Made by a program: the position numbers and the translations under genes. Positions 42,672-52,019 of a DNA stretch of 64,000 nucleotides are shown here, one piece after another. Where the stretch lies: the NCBI GenBank assembly GCA_022709905.1, contig JAKLHY010000037.1, positions 1 through 64,000 on the forward strand, in the 5' to 3' direction. Origin of the DNA: Verrucomicrobiota bacterium. Its GTDB lineage: Bacteria > Verrucomicrobiota > Verrucomicrobiia > Limisphaerales > UBA1319. How positions within the stretch are numbered: the stretch's first letter is position 1; every line of letters starts with the position of its first letter. The notes below the pieces were generated by a model, which saw only the letters and a program-made list of their open reading frames with translations, was not told the DNA's origin and made no database searches.

Positions 42672-45600
42672 TCACGATTCGAAGCCACCGAGAATGTCCT
42701 GAAGCCAATGTCGCAACTCATCCATCGAGTAGGGTTTCTGGATGAAACCCGCAATGCCACCCCCCTCAAAACGTTCGGCGATTTCCTTCTGGGCGTACCC
42801 ACTGGCAACGATAACCGGAAGTCTTGAATTCAGCCGGTTCAATTCCTTGAAGGCTTCCACCCCATCCATGCGGGGCATCGTCAGATCGAGAAGGACGAGC
42901 TTGATTTCCTGGGCATGCTGACGATAAACCTCAAGGGCCTCCTGGCCATCAGATGCTTGCAAGACCTTGCAGCCCAACCGCTCCAGCAGTTTAGCGGCCA
43001 ATCGGCGTACCGACTCTTCGTCATCCGCCAACAAAACCGTCTGGCCAGCGCGCCAACGCTCTCCAGCGACCTCCATGGCTGCCGAGCGAGGCCCGGTCTT
43101 TTCCGTCTTGGCCTCTGGAAACACCACTTGGATCACCGTTCCTTTCCCGGTTGCGCTTTCGGTTTTCAGCGTACCTCGATGCCGTCGAACGATGCCAAGA
43201 ACCGCGGATAGACCCAGGCCGCGTCCCAGGAACTTGGTGGTGAAAAAGGGTTCGAACATTCTCTCCAGGATTTCGGGGCTCATTCCACAGCCGGAATCCT
43301 CCACTTTCAACCAGACAAAGGCGCCTGACTTCAATGAATCGTTGGCGAAGTACCCCCGCAACTCTTCATGGCTCAGATTGCTCGTGCCGGTGGAAATGGT
43401 GATCACGCCTTCCTGGTCGTCGAGAGCTTCCGTTGCGTTGAGAACCAGATTCATGACCACTTGACGAATCTGGCTGACATCGCCCTCGATGAGTGGCAGC
43501 GGCTGGCAAAGATGGACGTCCAAACGGGCTTTCTTGGATACCGAGGCCTGCAACAGCGGCGCCATCTCCTGAATCAAACAGGACAGCTGAATGCTTTCCT
43601 GAAGAAAACTGCCTCGACCCGAGTAAGCCAGCATTTGGCGGCAGAGCTCGCTTGCCCGGCGGGCGGAATCCTCGATTTCACGCAGACACGAACCCGCGGC
43701 CGATGAGATGGGAACCTGCTCTGCGGCCAGGGCCGCATTCCCCAAAACTACCGTCAACAGATTGTTGAAATCGTGCGCAACGCCCCCGGCCAACACTCCA
43801 AGGCTTTCCAGTTTTTGCGTCTCCTGTAATCGACGTTCCAGCGCGAATCGTTCTTCCTCGAGGCGTTTCCGGTCAGTAACGTCCCGAAGGATATTCAGAG
43901 TAGCCGGCCGCCCCTCCCATTCGATCACCGTCGTGTTCAGTTCAATCCAGATGATCCGCCCGTCGCGGCATAACGCCCGGAAACTGTAGGCCTGTGGAAG
44001 ATGACTCGCGCCCTTGGCCCTTTCAAAATGCCGCTCGACCACGAGCGCGCGATCCTCGGGATGCACAAACTGATCAAAGGGCTTTCCGATGATGCATTCG
44101 ACACTATAACCCATGAGCTCAACCAAACGGTTGTTGGACTCCTTCAGGAGACCGTCCTGAACGACAAAAATGCCATCATTGGCGTTTTCGACCAACTGGC
44201 GATAACGCTTCTGGCTTTCCTGCAAGGCTTCAGCCGATCGTTGTCGCTCCAGGGCCAGCTTTCGTTCTCTCTCCGCTTCGCGCAACCGGAATCTGGCCTT
44301 CCGGCTGGATACGAGCCATCCTGCCATCAGAAGTCCACCCCCAAACCCGGAAATCGCCAGGACCCGAAACCACCAGGTCTGCCACCACGCAGGAAGAATG
44401 ATCAACTCCAGGCTTGTGCCATCCCGATTCCAAACGCCGTGGTTATTGGCGGCCAACACCCGGAACCGGTATTTGCCGGGATCCAGATTGGTATAGGTTG
44501 CCCGCTGCACCTGTCCAGCCTGACGCAGTTCCCGATCGAAGTTCTCCAACTGAAACGCAAACTGGTTCTTCTCGGGCGAACGGTAGTTCAAGGCCGCAAA
44601 GCGGAAACTGATGACCGAATACCGTGCGGGCAACTCCAAACGACGCAACTCGGTAATGCTCTTGGACAGGGGAAAACCTTCGGTTCCCGGGTGAATCCAT
44701 TGGCCGAATAGCTCCAGGCCGGTTAACACCACTGGTGGAGGAGCGGGGTTGGATCCCAATGCTCTTGGATTGAATCGGTTAAAGCCCTGGATCCCCCCAA
44801 ACATGAGTTCTCCTGATCTGAGCTTCCATCGGCTGCCCCGATTGAACTGCAATCCTTGAAGACCGTCGCTTTCGTCGTAGTTCCTGAATTCTCCGGTCCG
44901 GGGATCCAAACGGCTCAAGCCACGGTTGGTCGTGATCCACAAGTAACCGTCGTCATCTTCCACGACCCCCATCGCCGTGTCGCTCGGCAGTCCTTGAGGC
45001 ACGCCATAACTGCTGAACCGACCGGTGACCCGATCCAGGCGGTTTAACCCGCCCCCCATGGTCGCAATCCAAAGCCTTCCCCCCCGGTCTTCGTAAAGAT
45101 CCACCACAACATTATGGCTCAATGAATCGGATGAAGCCCGGCTGGATTGAAATCGCCGCCAGTCGCCCGTGTCTGAGTTCCAGAGCGATAGCCCCCCATG
45201 CGTGCCCGCCCATAGAGAACCGTCACGTGCAACCAAGAGACACCAGACTGTATTATCACTCAGACTACGCGGATCATCCGGATCGAAACGGTAATGAATA
45301 AAGCGCTCTTCAGCCGGCAAAAAGCAATCCACCCCCCCCATGGTCGCAATCCAAAGCCGGTGCTGAGTGTCCTCCGCAATCCGCCAGACATGGGGATTCC
45401 CCAGCCAATCCGGACGATTGGCGTCGGGGAGGTAGCGTTTGAATTTTCCCCTTTCGGGGTCAAACCGGTTGAGTCCACCCTGATAGGTTCCAGCCCAGAG
45501 CTGGCCCTGATGATCACGAAAAAGGCAGAGAACCGCATTAGCTCCCAGGCTCTCCGGATCGGTCGGATCGTGACGGTAATGGGACCATTGGTTCCGGGCG

Positions 45601-46910
45601 GAATCCCAGTGGTTCAATCCGCCCCGATCTGTCGCCACCCAGAGGTCCCCATCGGGATCCTCCCAAAAGGCAAGAACCGAGTTGTCGCTCAGTGAATTGG
45701 TCGAACCAGGCTCTTCGCGATAAATCCGAATGGGCGTGGTCAGGCGGTTCATATGATTCACCCCGGCAGGAAAAAGACCAATCCATAAATCCCCGGTCCG
45801 ATCCTGGAAAATGCAACGAACAACATCGCTCGACAAAGTGTGCGGAGAGTATTTCTGGCAGCGAAAATGCCGGAACCTTTTTGTTTCGGGTTCGTAAGTG
45901 CTCAGGCCCCCCCCATCGGTGCCAATCCAGATTCGGTTGTCGTCATCTACCAGAACGGCGCTCACGATGCTGGCTTGAAGCGCGCCCGGGTCTGTGAGGT
46001 CCTTGGTAAACCGCTCAAATCGTCGCCGCTCGGAATCCAACCGGCAAAGACCGCCGTCTGTTCCCACCCACAACCCACCCTCCTGGTCTTCCTGAATCCG
46101 GTTCACCCGGTTGTGACTCAGGCTGGACGGATCATCCGCACGGTATTCGAATACCCGGTTTGCGCGGGTTGCAGGATCAAATTCAATCAGCCCCCCCTCG
46201 TCGGTTCCCAGCCAGATCTTCCCCTGGCGATCCCGATACATCGTCCGGATTCTCTCGTGTCTGCGCGCTTCCTTGCCTCCGGACCAATCGACGAAACGCT
46301 CCGCCTTTCCCTGGCGGGGATCGAGATGGTTGAGCCCCCCTCCGCTAGTCCCCACCCACAGGGTTCCATCGGTGTTGACCAACACTCCTGTAATTCCGTC
46401 GTTACTCAGACTTGTGGAATCCTCAGGATCATGGCGGTAATGCGTAAACCGTTCCGTGTTCCGATGCCAGCAGTCCAAGCCTCTTTCGGTGGCAATCCAG
46501 AGGTTTCCCTGGGCATCTTCGGTGATGGCCGCCACCATGTTGTCGGATAAACTCCCGGGATCGATCGCGGTGTGGCGAAACACCCGGATCTCCGTCCCAT
46601 CATACCTTGCCAAACCGTCCATCGTCCCAAACCAAAGAAACTCCCGGCTGTCCTGATAAATACAGGTCACCTCTGAAACAGGCATCCCATTCTCAGGCAT
46701 CAACCGCTTGAAATGAAGATAATCCAGGGGAACCGCCCCCTCTCCTCCCCAAGAAATCCACCCCGCCATCCCCCCCAGAATCATCAAGGCCATCCGGCTC
46801 CAGAACTCAATGACACTCCGAAAACGAAGCTTCCCTCCCTGTCTTCTCAAAGGCGGATGCATGCGAGAGCGTTGTTTCCCTGGCTGTTTTTCTCTTGTGA
46901 CGGTCTCCAA
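42672..46910 (-). CDS. Hybrid histidine kinase with Reg_prop propeller sensor and receiver domain
   Basis: 1412 residues. An N-terminal hydrophobic segment (about 40-55) is the signal/anchor. Residues 60-730 hold about a dozen Reg_prop repeats (LWIGTDEGGL, LWVGTSGGGLNHLD, LWIATMGGGLNRLD), forming two seven-bladed propellers outside the membrane. A Y_Y_Y domain follows (about 760-830), then a membrane helix, and a PAS domain near 890-1010. His1046 (VAHDFNNLL) is the phosphoacceptor, NLVLNATEAL and DSGCGM belong to the ATPase domain, and Asp1342 (VLLDLTMP) lies in the receiver. It is like the HTCS sensors of glycan-using bacteria but has no DNA-binding domain, so it must signal to another protein. 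The exact start is uncertain. Confidence 0.92.
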   Translation of the reverse strand: METVTREKQPGKQRSRMHPPLRRQGGKLRFRSVIEFWSRMALMILGGMAGWISWGGEGAVPLDYLHFKRLMPENGMPVSEVTCIYQDSREFLWFGTMDGLARYDGTEIRVFRHTAIDPGSLSDNMVAAITEDAQGNLWIATERGLDCWHRNTERFTHYRHDPEDSTSLSNDGITGVLVNTDGTLWVGTSGGGLNHLDPRQGKAERFVDWSGGKEARRHERIRTMYRDRQGKIWLGTDEGGLIEFDPATRANRVFEYRADDPSSLSHNRVNRIQEDQEGGLWVGTDGGLCRLDSERRRFERFTKDLTDPGALQASIVSAVLVDDDNRIWIGTDGGGLSTYEPETKRFRHFRCQKYSPHTLSSDVVRCIFQDRTGDLWIGLFPAGVNHMNRLTTPIRIYREEPGSTNSLSDNSVLAFWEDPDGDLWVATDRGGLNHWDSARNQWSHYRHDPTDPESLGANAVLCLFRDHQGQLWAGTYQGGLNRFDPERGKFKRYLPDANRPDWLGNPHVWRIAEDTQHRLWIATMGGVDCFLPAEERFIHYRFDPDDPRSLSDNTVWCLLVARDGSLWAGTHGGLSLWNSDTGDWRRFQSSRASSDSLSHNVVVDLYEDRGGRLWIATMGGGLNRLDRVTGRFSSYGVPQGLPSDTAMGVVEDDDGYLWITTNRGLSRLDPRTGEFRNYDESDGLQGLQFNRGSRWKLRSGELMFGGIQGFNRFNPRALGSNPAPPPVVLTGLELFGQWIHPGTEGFPLSKSITELRRLELPARYSVISFRFAALNYRSPEKNQFAFQLENFDRELRQAGQVQRATYTNLDPGKYRFRVLAANNHGVWNRDGTSLELIILPAWWQTWWFRVLAISGFGGGLLMAGWLVSSRKARFRLREAERERKLALERQRSAEALQESQKRYRQLVENANDGIFVVQDGLLKESNNRLVELMGYSVECIIGKPFDQFVHPEDRALVVERHFERAKGASHLPQAYSFRALCRDGRIIWIELNTTVIEWEGRPATLNILRDVTDRKRLEEERFALERRLQETQKLESLGVLAGGVAHDFNNLLTVVLGNAALAAEQVPISSAAGSCLREIEDSARRASELCRQMLAYSGRGSFLQESIQLSCLIQEMAPLLQASVSKKARLDVHLCQPLPLIEGDVSQIRQVVMNLVLNATEALDDQEGVITISTGTSNLSHEELRGYFANDSLKSGAFVWLKVEDSGCGMSPEILERMFEPFFTTKFLGRGLGLSAVLGIVRRHRGTLKTESATGKGTVIQVVFPEAKTEKTGPRSAAMEVAGERWRAGQTVLLADDEESVRRLAAKLLERLGCKVLQASDGQEALEVYRQHAQEIKLVLLDLTMPRMDGVEAFKELNRLNSRLPVIVASGYAQKEIAERFEGGGIAGFIQKPYSMDELRHWLQDILGGFES

Positions 46911-47031
46911 TGGAGGACCATCCTATATCAGCATATCTCGAATGTCACCCACGATCTCATCCGGCTCTCCCGAAGCGGCCGGCAAAATTATTATTGAAAA
47001 GCGGTCGTGAGCGTCCTAATGATTCGCCTCG

Positions 47032-48315
47032 GTGAAACTAACCGATTTAAGGGGTATTTTGCAGTATATCCCACGTTTCCGGGACAAGGTGTTTGTCGTC
47101 AGCATTGACGGCGCCATTGTCACGGACGAAAACTTTGCCAACATCCTGTTGGACGTGGCGGTCCTCCGCTCGCTCAACATCCGGGTGGTTTTAGTCCACG
47201 GGGCGTCCGCGCAGATCCAACTTTTGGCTGAACAGCAAAACGTGATTCCCTCCGACCTGGATGGCAGCGGCACCACTGATGCCGCAACCCTTCAGCTGGC
47301 ACTCACCGCGTCGAATCGTTTAACCCATGAAATCCTGGAGGGACTTGCCACAAACGACCTGCGCGCGGCCAATACCAACGCTATCACCGCCTATCCCCTC
47401 GGCATCCTCCAGGGCGTGGATCACCTGTTTACGGGCAAAGTCGAGCGCGTCGATGTCGAATTGCTCCAGATCCTCCTCGATAAAGGCGTCATTCCGGTCA
47501 TCTCCCCCATTGGATTCGACGGGGACGGGCGCAGTTACCGTTTGAATTCAGACAGTGTGGCCGTCGCAGTGGCCGAAGCCCTGAAGGCCGCCAAGATCCT
47601 CTTCCTGACTACGGAAGACGGACTTGTCTTCCGAGGAAAAGTGATCCGCCAAATGATTGTGGGCGATCTGGACGCCCTTCTGGCGGCGCACAAAGGCGAT
47701 TTTCCGGTCCACCTCCTCTCGAAAGCGATCCATGCCGCGGCCGCCTGCCGCAACGGCGTTCCCCGGGTTCACATCCTCAACGGTTGTGTCGACGAAGGCC
47801 TGCTCGCCGAAGTCTTCTCAAACGAAGGCATTGGCACCCTGGTTTATGCCAACGAATACCAGCAGATCCGACGGGCCCTGAAGAAAGATGTCCGCAGCAT
47901 TCTTCGGCTGACCAAAGACTCTGTGGCTTCCGAGGAACTGATGAAACGAACCCGCGCCGGCATCGAAAAGCAACTCAACGACTATTACCTTTTTGAGATC
48001 GATAAAAACACGGTCGGCTGCGTGGCCCTCCATTCTTACCCGGAATACGGCAAAGGCGAGCTCGCCTGCCTCTACGTCAGTCCCTCCCACGAAAACCAGG
48101 GCATCGGACGCAAACTGATTCAGTTCATCGAGAATAAAGCGCGCGAGCTGGGACTTCAGGAATTGATCGTCCTGTCCACGCAAGCCTTCACTTACTTCCA
48201 ATCCAAAGCCGGCTTCGTCGAAGGATCCTCGGAAGACCTGCCTCCCGCCCGTCGTGAAAAATACGAGCAAAGCGGGCGCAAGTCCAAGATCCTGCTGAAA
48301 CGGCTGACAAAATGA
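47032..48315 (+). CDS. argA: N-acetylglutamate synthase (amino-acid N-acetyltransferase)
   Basis: 427 residues. The N-terminal amino-acid-kinase-like domain (about 1-290) starts VFVVSIDGAIVTD and has VVLVHGAS. The C-terminal GNAT domain (about 295-427) carries LYVSPSHENQGIGRKLIQF, the acetyl-CoA binding loop. This fusion is the ArgA form that acetylates glutamate as the first step of arginine synthesis and is usually inhibited by arginine. It is divergent from the hybrid kinase gene and stands alone, so it is not in an arg operon. Confidence 0.9.
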   Translation: MKLTDLRGILQYIPRFRDKVFVVSIDGAIVTDENFANILLDVAVLRSLNIRVVLVHGASAQIQLLAEQQNVIPSDLDGSGTTDAATLQLALTASNRLTHEILEGLATNDLRAANTNAITAYPLGILQGVDHLFTGKVERVDVELLQILLDKGVIPVISPIGFDGDGRSYRLNSDSVAVAVAEALKAAKILFLTTEDGLVFRGKVIRQMIVGDLDALLAAHKGDFPVHLLSKAIHAAAACRNGVPRVHILNGCVDEGLLAEVFSNEGIGTLVYANEYQQIRRALKKDVRSILRLTKDSVASEELMKRTRAGIEKQLNDYYLFEIDKNTVGCVALHSYPEYGKGELACLYVSPSHENQGIGRKLIQFIENKARELGLQELIVLSTQAFTYFQSKAGFVEGSSEDLPPARREKYEQSGRKSKILLKRLTK

Positions 48316-48357
48316 GCCCCGCCCCCGCGCCGCCCTGACGGCGTGAAGAAAAAAGTC

Positions 48358-48378
48358 CATGAAGTCCCATCCTTCATG
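48358..48378. repeat. 7-bp inverted repeat downstream of argA
   Basis: CATGAAG and CTTCATG are separated by 7 bp. A preceding CGCCG/CGGCG stem at 48330-48343 has no T-run. Together they could slow or terminate argA transcription, but neither is a canonical terminator. Confidence 0.25.
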
Positions 48379-48435
48379 TCCTGAAATCGCGGCTTGTTCA
48401 CGGGGGGAGTCCTGGTAGGGTTTCGGGCACATCGC

Positions 48436-50262
48436 ATGAATCCGGTATCGACTACACTGATAAAAGAAGACCGTCTTGACACGAGTGCCGGTTTTCCGGC
48501 GGCGGGTCTGGCTGTCCTCATCTTGATCCTCTGTTCCATTCAGGTGTCTCTGGCCGCTTCCTCCCGCGACACACCGGCAGGTTTGCAGGCTCTCTTTCGG
48601 CAATACCTGGATCGGGCTTTTGCGATGCGGCCATTGGACGCCACACGCCTCGGCGATCATCGGTTCGATCATCGTCTTGACGATATCTCACCCGAGGCCC
48701 GCTCCCGCTGGCTCGATCACTGCCAATCCACCCTCCGCACTCTTCGCCGCGAGGTGGATCCCCGATTCCTCTCGGCCGATGATCAAGTGGACTATGCCAT
48801 TTTCAGGCAGGATCTGGAAAAATCCATCTGGCTGGCCAAACATACCCATCCGTTCGAGGAAGATCCCCGGATCTATGGCGACTACATTAATGATGGCATT
48901 TACCTCCCCCTATCCCAGTCCACTCTCCCCAGGGAAACCAATATTGCCAACGCCATCGCCCGGATGCGACAAATCCCACGCATCCTGGAGACAGCCCGCC
49001 AATGCCTGCGCGCGCCCCCTCGAGTCCACACCGAAACCGCCATCCGCCAGAATCGTGGAGCGATTGCCTTTTTCGAGAATGATCTCCTCCTGCTGGCAGG
49101 TGATACCCCGCAAAAAAGCGAGCTCCAGCAGGCGGGCCGAACCGTGGCCGCAAGCCTCAGGGATTATCAGAAATTCCTGGAAAACGATCTCCTGCCCCGA
49201 GCCCGAGGGGACTGGCGGCTTGGACGCCAGCGTTTCAACGAAAAACTGGCGCTGGAACTGGATGCAGGCGTAACAGCGGCCGAAGTCCTGGCCGAAGCGG
49301 AATCGGAATTCGCCCGTGTCAAACGGGACATGTATGTTCTGGCGCGACAGGAGTGGCCCCGGTATTTTCCTAAGGCCCCCCTCCCGGCGGACGATGAGGA
49401 GGGCCGCAACGACACAATCCGGCGTGTGCTGACCGAGATCGGCAAAGACCATGGCGAACCGGAAAACCTGACCCGCGATGTCCGTCAAACCGTTCGAACC
49501 CTTCAACAGTTCATCACCGATCGCGATCTGCTCCGCCTCCCCGAACCGGACCGTTGCCAGATCATCGAAATGCCCGAGTTCCAACGCGGCAATTCCACGG
49601 CTTATATGAACTCGCCTCCCCCTCTGGATCCAAACGCCTCGGGCTATTTCGCCGTCAGCCCGCCTCCCCGGGACTGGGATGCGGACCGGGTCCGCAGTTA
49701 TCTCGAGGAATACAACCGGCATATGCTCCAAATCCTCACCATCCATGAAGCCTACCCCGGGCACTACGTTCAGTTTGAATACGCCAATCGCTGTCCGTCC
49801 CTCATCCGGCGGGTGCTCGCTTCAGGAGTGTATGTGGAAGGATGGGCCGTCTACACCGAACAGACTTTGTTGGATCAGGGATACGCCCAAGGAGATGCCG
49901 CGCTGCGGTTAACCCAGCTCAAGTTCTACCTCCGCGCGGTGGCCAATGCCCTCCTCGATCATCACATGCACTGCGCCGAAATGTCGGACGACCAAGCCAT
50001 GGATCTGCTGGTCCGGCAAGCATTCCAATCCGAAGGCGAAGCCCGCCTGAAAGTCATCCGCGCCAAACAATCCTCCTGCCAGCTCTCCACTTATTTCGTG
50101 GGCCGCATGGCCCACTACCGGCTGCGTCAGAAAATCCAGCGGGAAATGGGCGAGCGTTTTCAGCTGGGACGCTATCATGAAGCCGTTCTGGCGCAAGGCC
50201 CCGTGCCGGTCAAGTTCCTGCCGGACCTAGTCAGAGATTCGCTTGGCCTGGCTCGCCGTTAG
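48436..50262 (+). CDS. Exported DUF885-family protein, putative metallopeptidase
   Basis: 608 residues from ATG 48436; ATG 48394 adds 14 residues. A signal peptide is at about 18-42. HEAYPGHY at 437-444 is the DUF885 hallmark resembling a zinc site, with EGWAVYTEQ near 468 giving the downstream glutamate and GEARLKVIRAKQ near 536 the last conserved block. The fold is all-helical, related to M32/M3-like peptidases. Family members are annotated as exported peptidases, with few tested. The peptide transporter gene starts 34 nt downstream, supporting extracytoplasmic peptide breakdown followed by uptake. Confidence 0.85.
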   Translation: MNPVSTTLIKEDRLDTSAGFPAAGLAVLILILCSIQVSLAASSRDTPAGLQALFRQYLDRAFAMRPLDATRLGDHRFDHRLDDISPEARSRWLDHCQSTLRTLRREVDPRFLSADDQVDYAIFRQDLEKSIWLAKHTHPFEEDPRIYGDYINDGIYLPLSQSTLPRETNIANAIARMRQIPRILETARQCLRAPPRVHTETAIRQNRGAIAFFENDLLLLAGDTPQKSELQQAGRTVAASLRDYQKFLENDLLPRARGDWRLGRQRFNEKLALELDAGVTAAEVLAEAESEFARVKRDMYVLARQEWPRYFPKAPLPADDEEGRNDTIRRVLTEIGKDHGEPENLTRDVRQTVRTLQQFITDRDLLRLPEPDRCQIIEMPEFQRGNSTAYMNSPPPLDPNASGYFAVSPPPRDWDADRVRSYLEEYNRHMLQILTIHEAYPGHYVQFEYANRCPSLIRRVLASGVYVEGWAVYTEQTLLDQGYAQGDAALRLTQLKFYLRAVANALLDHHMHCAEMSDDQAMDLLVRQAFQSEGEARLKVIRAKQSSCQLSTYFVGRMAHYRLRQKIQREMGERFQLGRYHEAVLAQGPVPVKFLPDLVRDSLGLARR

Positions 50263-50295
50263 TTCATCATACGCTCGATTTGGAAATATCCTCTC

Positions 50296-51789
50296 ATGTC
50301 TACCCCTCTTGTATCCCCGGCTTCACCCGCCACAGCGCTGAGACATCCTCGAGGTCTTTACACGCTGTTCTTCACCGAGATGTGGGAGCGCTTCAGTTAT
50401 TACGGAATGCGCGCCTTGCTGATCCTGTTCATGGTGGCGGGAGTTCAGAGCGGCGGTCTCGGGATGACCGATGAGGTGGCGACGGCCATCTATGGGCTTT
50501 ATACGGCCGGGGTCTATCTTGCAGCCCTCCCGGGCGGATGGGTGGCCGACCGGTTGCTGGGAGCGCAACGCTCCGTTTGGATCGGCGGCCTCCTGATTGC
50601 ATTCGGTCAATTCTCTCTGTCCATACCGCGCATCGAGACTTTCTACCTGGGATTGTTGCTGTTGATCATGGGCACAGGCCTGCTCAAACCGAACATCAGC
50701 GTGATCGTGGGCCAACTCTACCCGGAAGGCGGCGCCCGCCGGGATGCGGGTTTCACGATATTTTATATGGGCATCAACCTGGGAGCGGCCATCGGCCCGC
50801 TCGTCTGCAGCACGCTGGGCGAGAAATGGAATTGGCGATACGCCTTCATCGCGGCCGCTTTTGGGATGATCCTGGGGTTGGTGCAGTTTGGCATGACGCG
50901 GCATCACCTGGGCGAAGCCGGCAAACTCCCGGGGCACACCGGACAAAGCCGGCGACGCGATTGGGTGATCCTTGGCATGGGCCTTGGCATCATTGCCGGA
51001 CTGGTCGTGATGACCTGGACAGGTGTCATCCGGCCAAATCCGGTGGTGCTGGCTCGCAACACTTCCACCCTCATTCTGGCCTTGGCCGCGGTCTATTTTC
51101 TGGGCGTTCTTTTGTTCGCAGGCCTGGATCGGGTCGAAAAAGGCCGGATTGGCGTCATTGCGATTTTGTTCGTGGCATCCGCCATGTTCTGGTCCGGATT
51201 TGAGCAGGCCGGTTCATCCTTGAATCTTTTCGCCGATCGACACACGGAACGCATGATCTCCTGGACCCACAGTGTGATCCCGGCCGGCTGGTTTCAGTCC
51301 TTGAACCCCATTTTTATCATCACATTGGCGCCCGTAGTGGCCGCCTTTTGGATGTCTCTGGCCCGGCGTCATATTAATCCCTCCTTATCCGTGAAGTTTG
51401 CGGTGGGACTGGTCTTGCTCGGGCTCGGATTCTTTATCATGGTGGGCGCGGCACGACTGGCTGTGGCGGGGCAGAAAGCGGCGCCCACCTGGCTGATCTT
51501 CACCTACCTGTTCCATTCCATTGGCGAGCTCTGTCTGAGCCCGGTGGGTCTGAGTTCCGTCACCAAGCTGGCCCCGCCCCGGCTGGTGGGCCAAATGATG
51601 GGCATCTGGTTCCTGGCCACTTCTCTGGGCAACCTCTTCGCCGGCCTCATTGCCGGCGAGGTCAGCGGCGAATTGACAGGTCAAATGCCGGGACGGTTCC
51701 TTCAAATTGTCCTGACCACCTGCGGCACCGGCTTGCTGCTCCTGGTTTTTGCCAAACCCGTCAAACGCCTCATGGGCGGCGTCCAGTAA
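50296..51789 (+). CDS. POT-family proton-dependent oligopeptide transporter
   Basis: 497 residues, about twelve to fourteen membrane helices. EMWERFSYYGMRALL at 28-42 contains the ExxERFxYYG proton-coupling motif of the POT/PTR family, and GTGLLKPNISVIVGQLY is the second family motif. These inner-membrane carriers import di- and tripeptides with protons. It follows the DUF885 gene closely and is likely on the same transcript. Confidence 0.92.
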   Translation: MSTPLVSPASPATALRHPRGLYTLFFTEMWERFSYYGMRALLILFMVAGVQSGGLGMTDEVATAIYGLYTAGVYLAALPGGWVADRLLGAQRSVWIGGLLIAFGQFSLSIPRIETFYLGLLLLIMGTGLLKPNISVIVGQLYPEGGARRDAGFTIFYMGINLGAAIGPLVCSTLGEKWNWRYAFIAAAFGMILGLVQFGMTRHHLGEAGKLPGHTGQSRRRDWVILGMGLGIIAGLVVMTWTGVIRPNPVVLARNTSTLILALAAVYFLGVLLFAGLDRVEKGRIGVIAILFVASAMFWSGFEQAGSSLNLFADRHTERMISWTHSVIPAGWFQSLNPIFIITLAPVVAAFWMSLARRHINPSLSVKFAVGLVLLGLGFFIMVGAARLAVAGQKAAPTWLIFTYLFHSIGELCLSPVGLSSVTKLAPPRLVGQMMGIWFLATSLGNLFAGLIAGEVSGELTGQMPGRFLQIVLTTCGTGLLLLVFAKPVKRLMGGVQ

Positions 51790-51895
51790 GACTACCCCCG
51801 TTCCGCCTCAAGACTCCGGAAAAAGTGATAGCAGATCCGCAAGGGATCAACGGGAACTGTCAGTGCCCGAGAATTCACGAAACACTCTTCTGCAA

Positions 51896-51924
51896 TTGCT
51901 TTATCGAGAGAAATCGTCTATATA
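51896..51924 (+). promoter_or_regulatory. Sigma-70-type promoter of the C39-like peptidase gene
   Basis: TTGCTT at 51896-51901 and TATATA at 51919-51924 with a 17-bp spacer, in a locally AT-rich stretch. This is the best promoter match I found in the window. It predicts a start of transcription near 51931. Confidence 0.65.
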
Positions 51925-52004
51925 AAGAACTACGATAATTCCAGGCCGATAGCCCCAACTGAATTCCTGAAAGAATCGGATGCCCAGGGAAAAAAACCGG
52001 TAAA

Positions 52005-52011
52005 AAGGAGG
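52005..52011 (+). promoter_or_regulatory. Perfect Shine-Dalgarno sequence AAGGAGG
   Basis: AAGGAGG lies 8 nt upstream of ATG 52020 and fixes that start. Most other genes here have weak or no Shine-Dalgarno sequence, so this one is probably strongly translated. Confidence 0.8.
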
Positions 52012-52019
52012 ATAACCTT

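Larger units (their letters stand above)
51790..52019 (+). other. Leader region of the C39-like peptidase gene
   Basis: 230 bp holding a sigma-70 promoter and a strong ribosome-binding site, both listed. The predicted transcript leader is about 90 nt long. No stable hairpin or short coding frame stood out in it. Confidence 0.5.
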
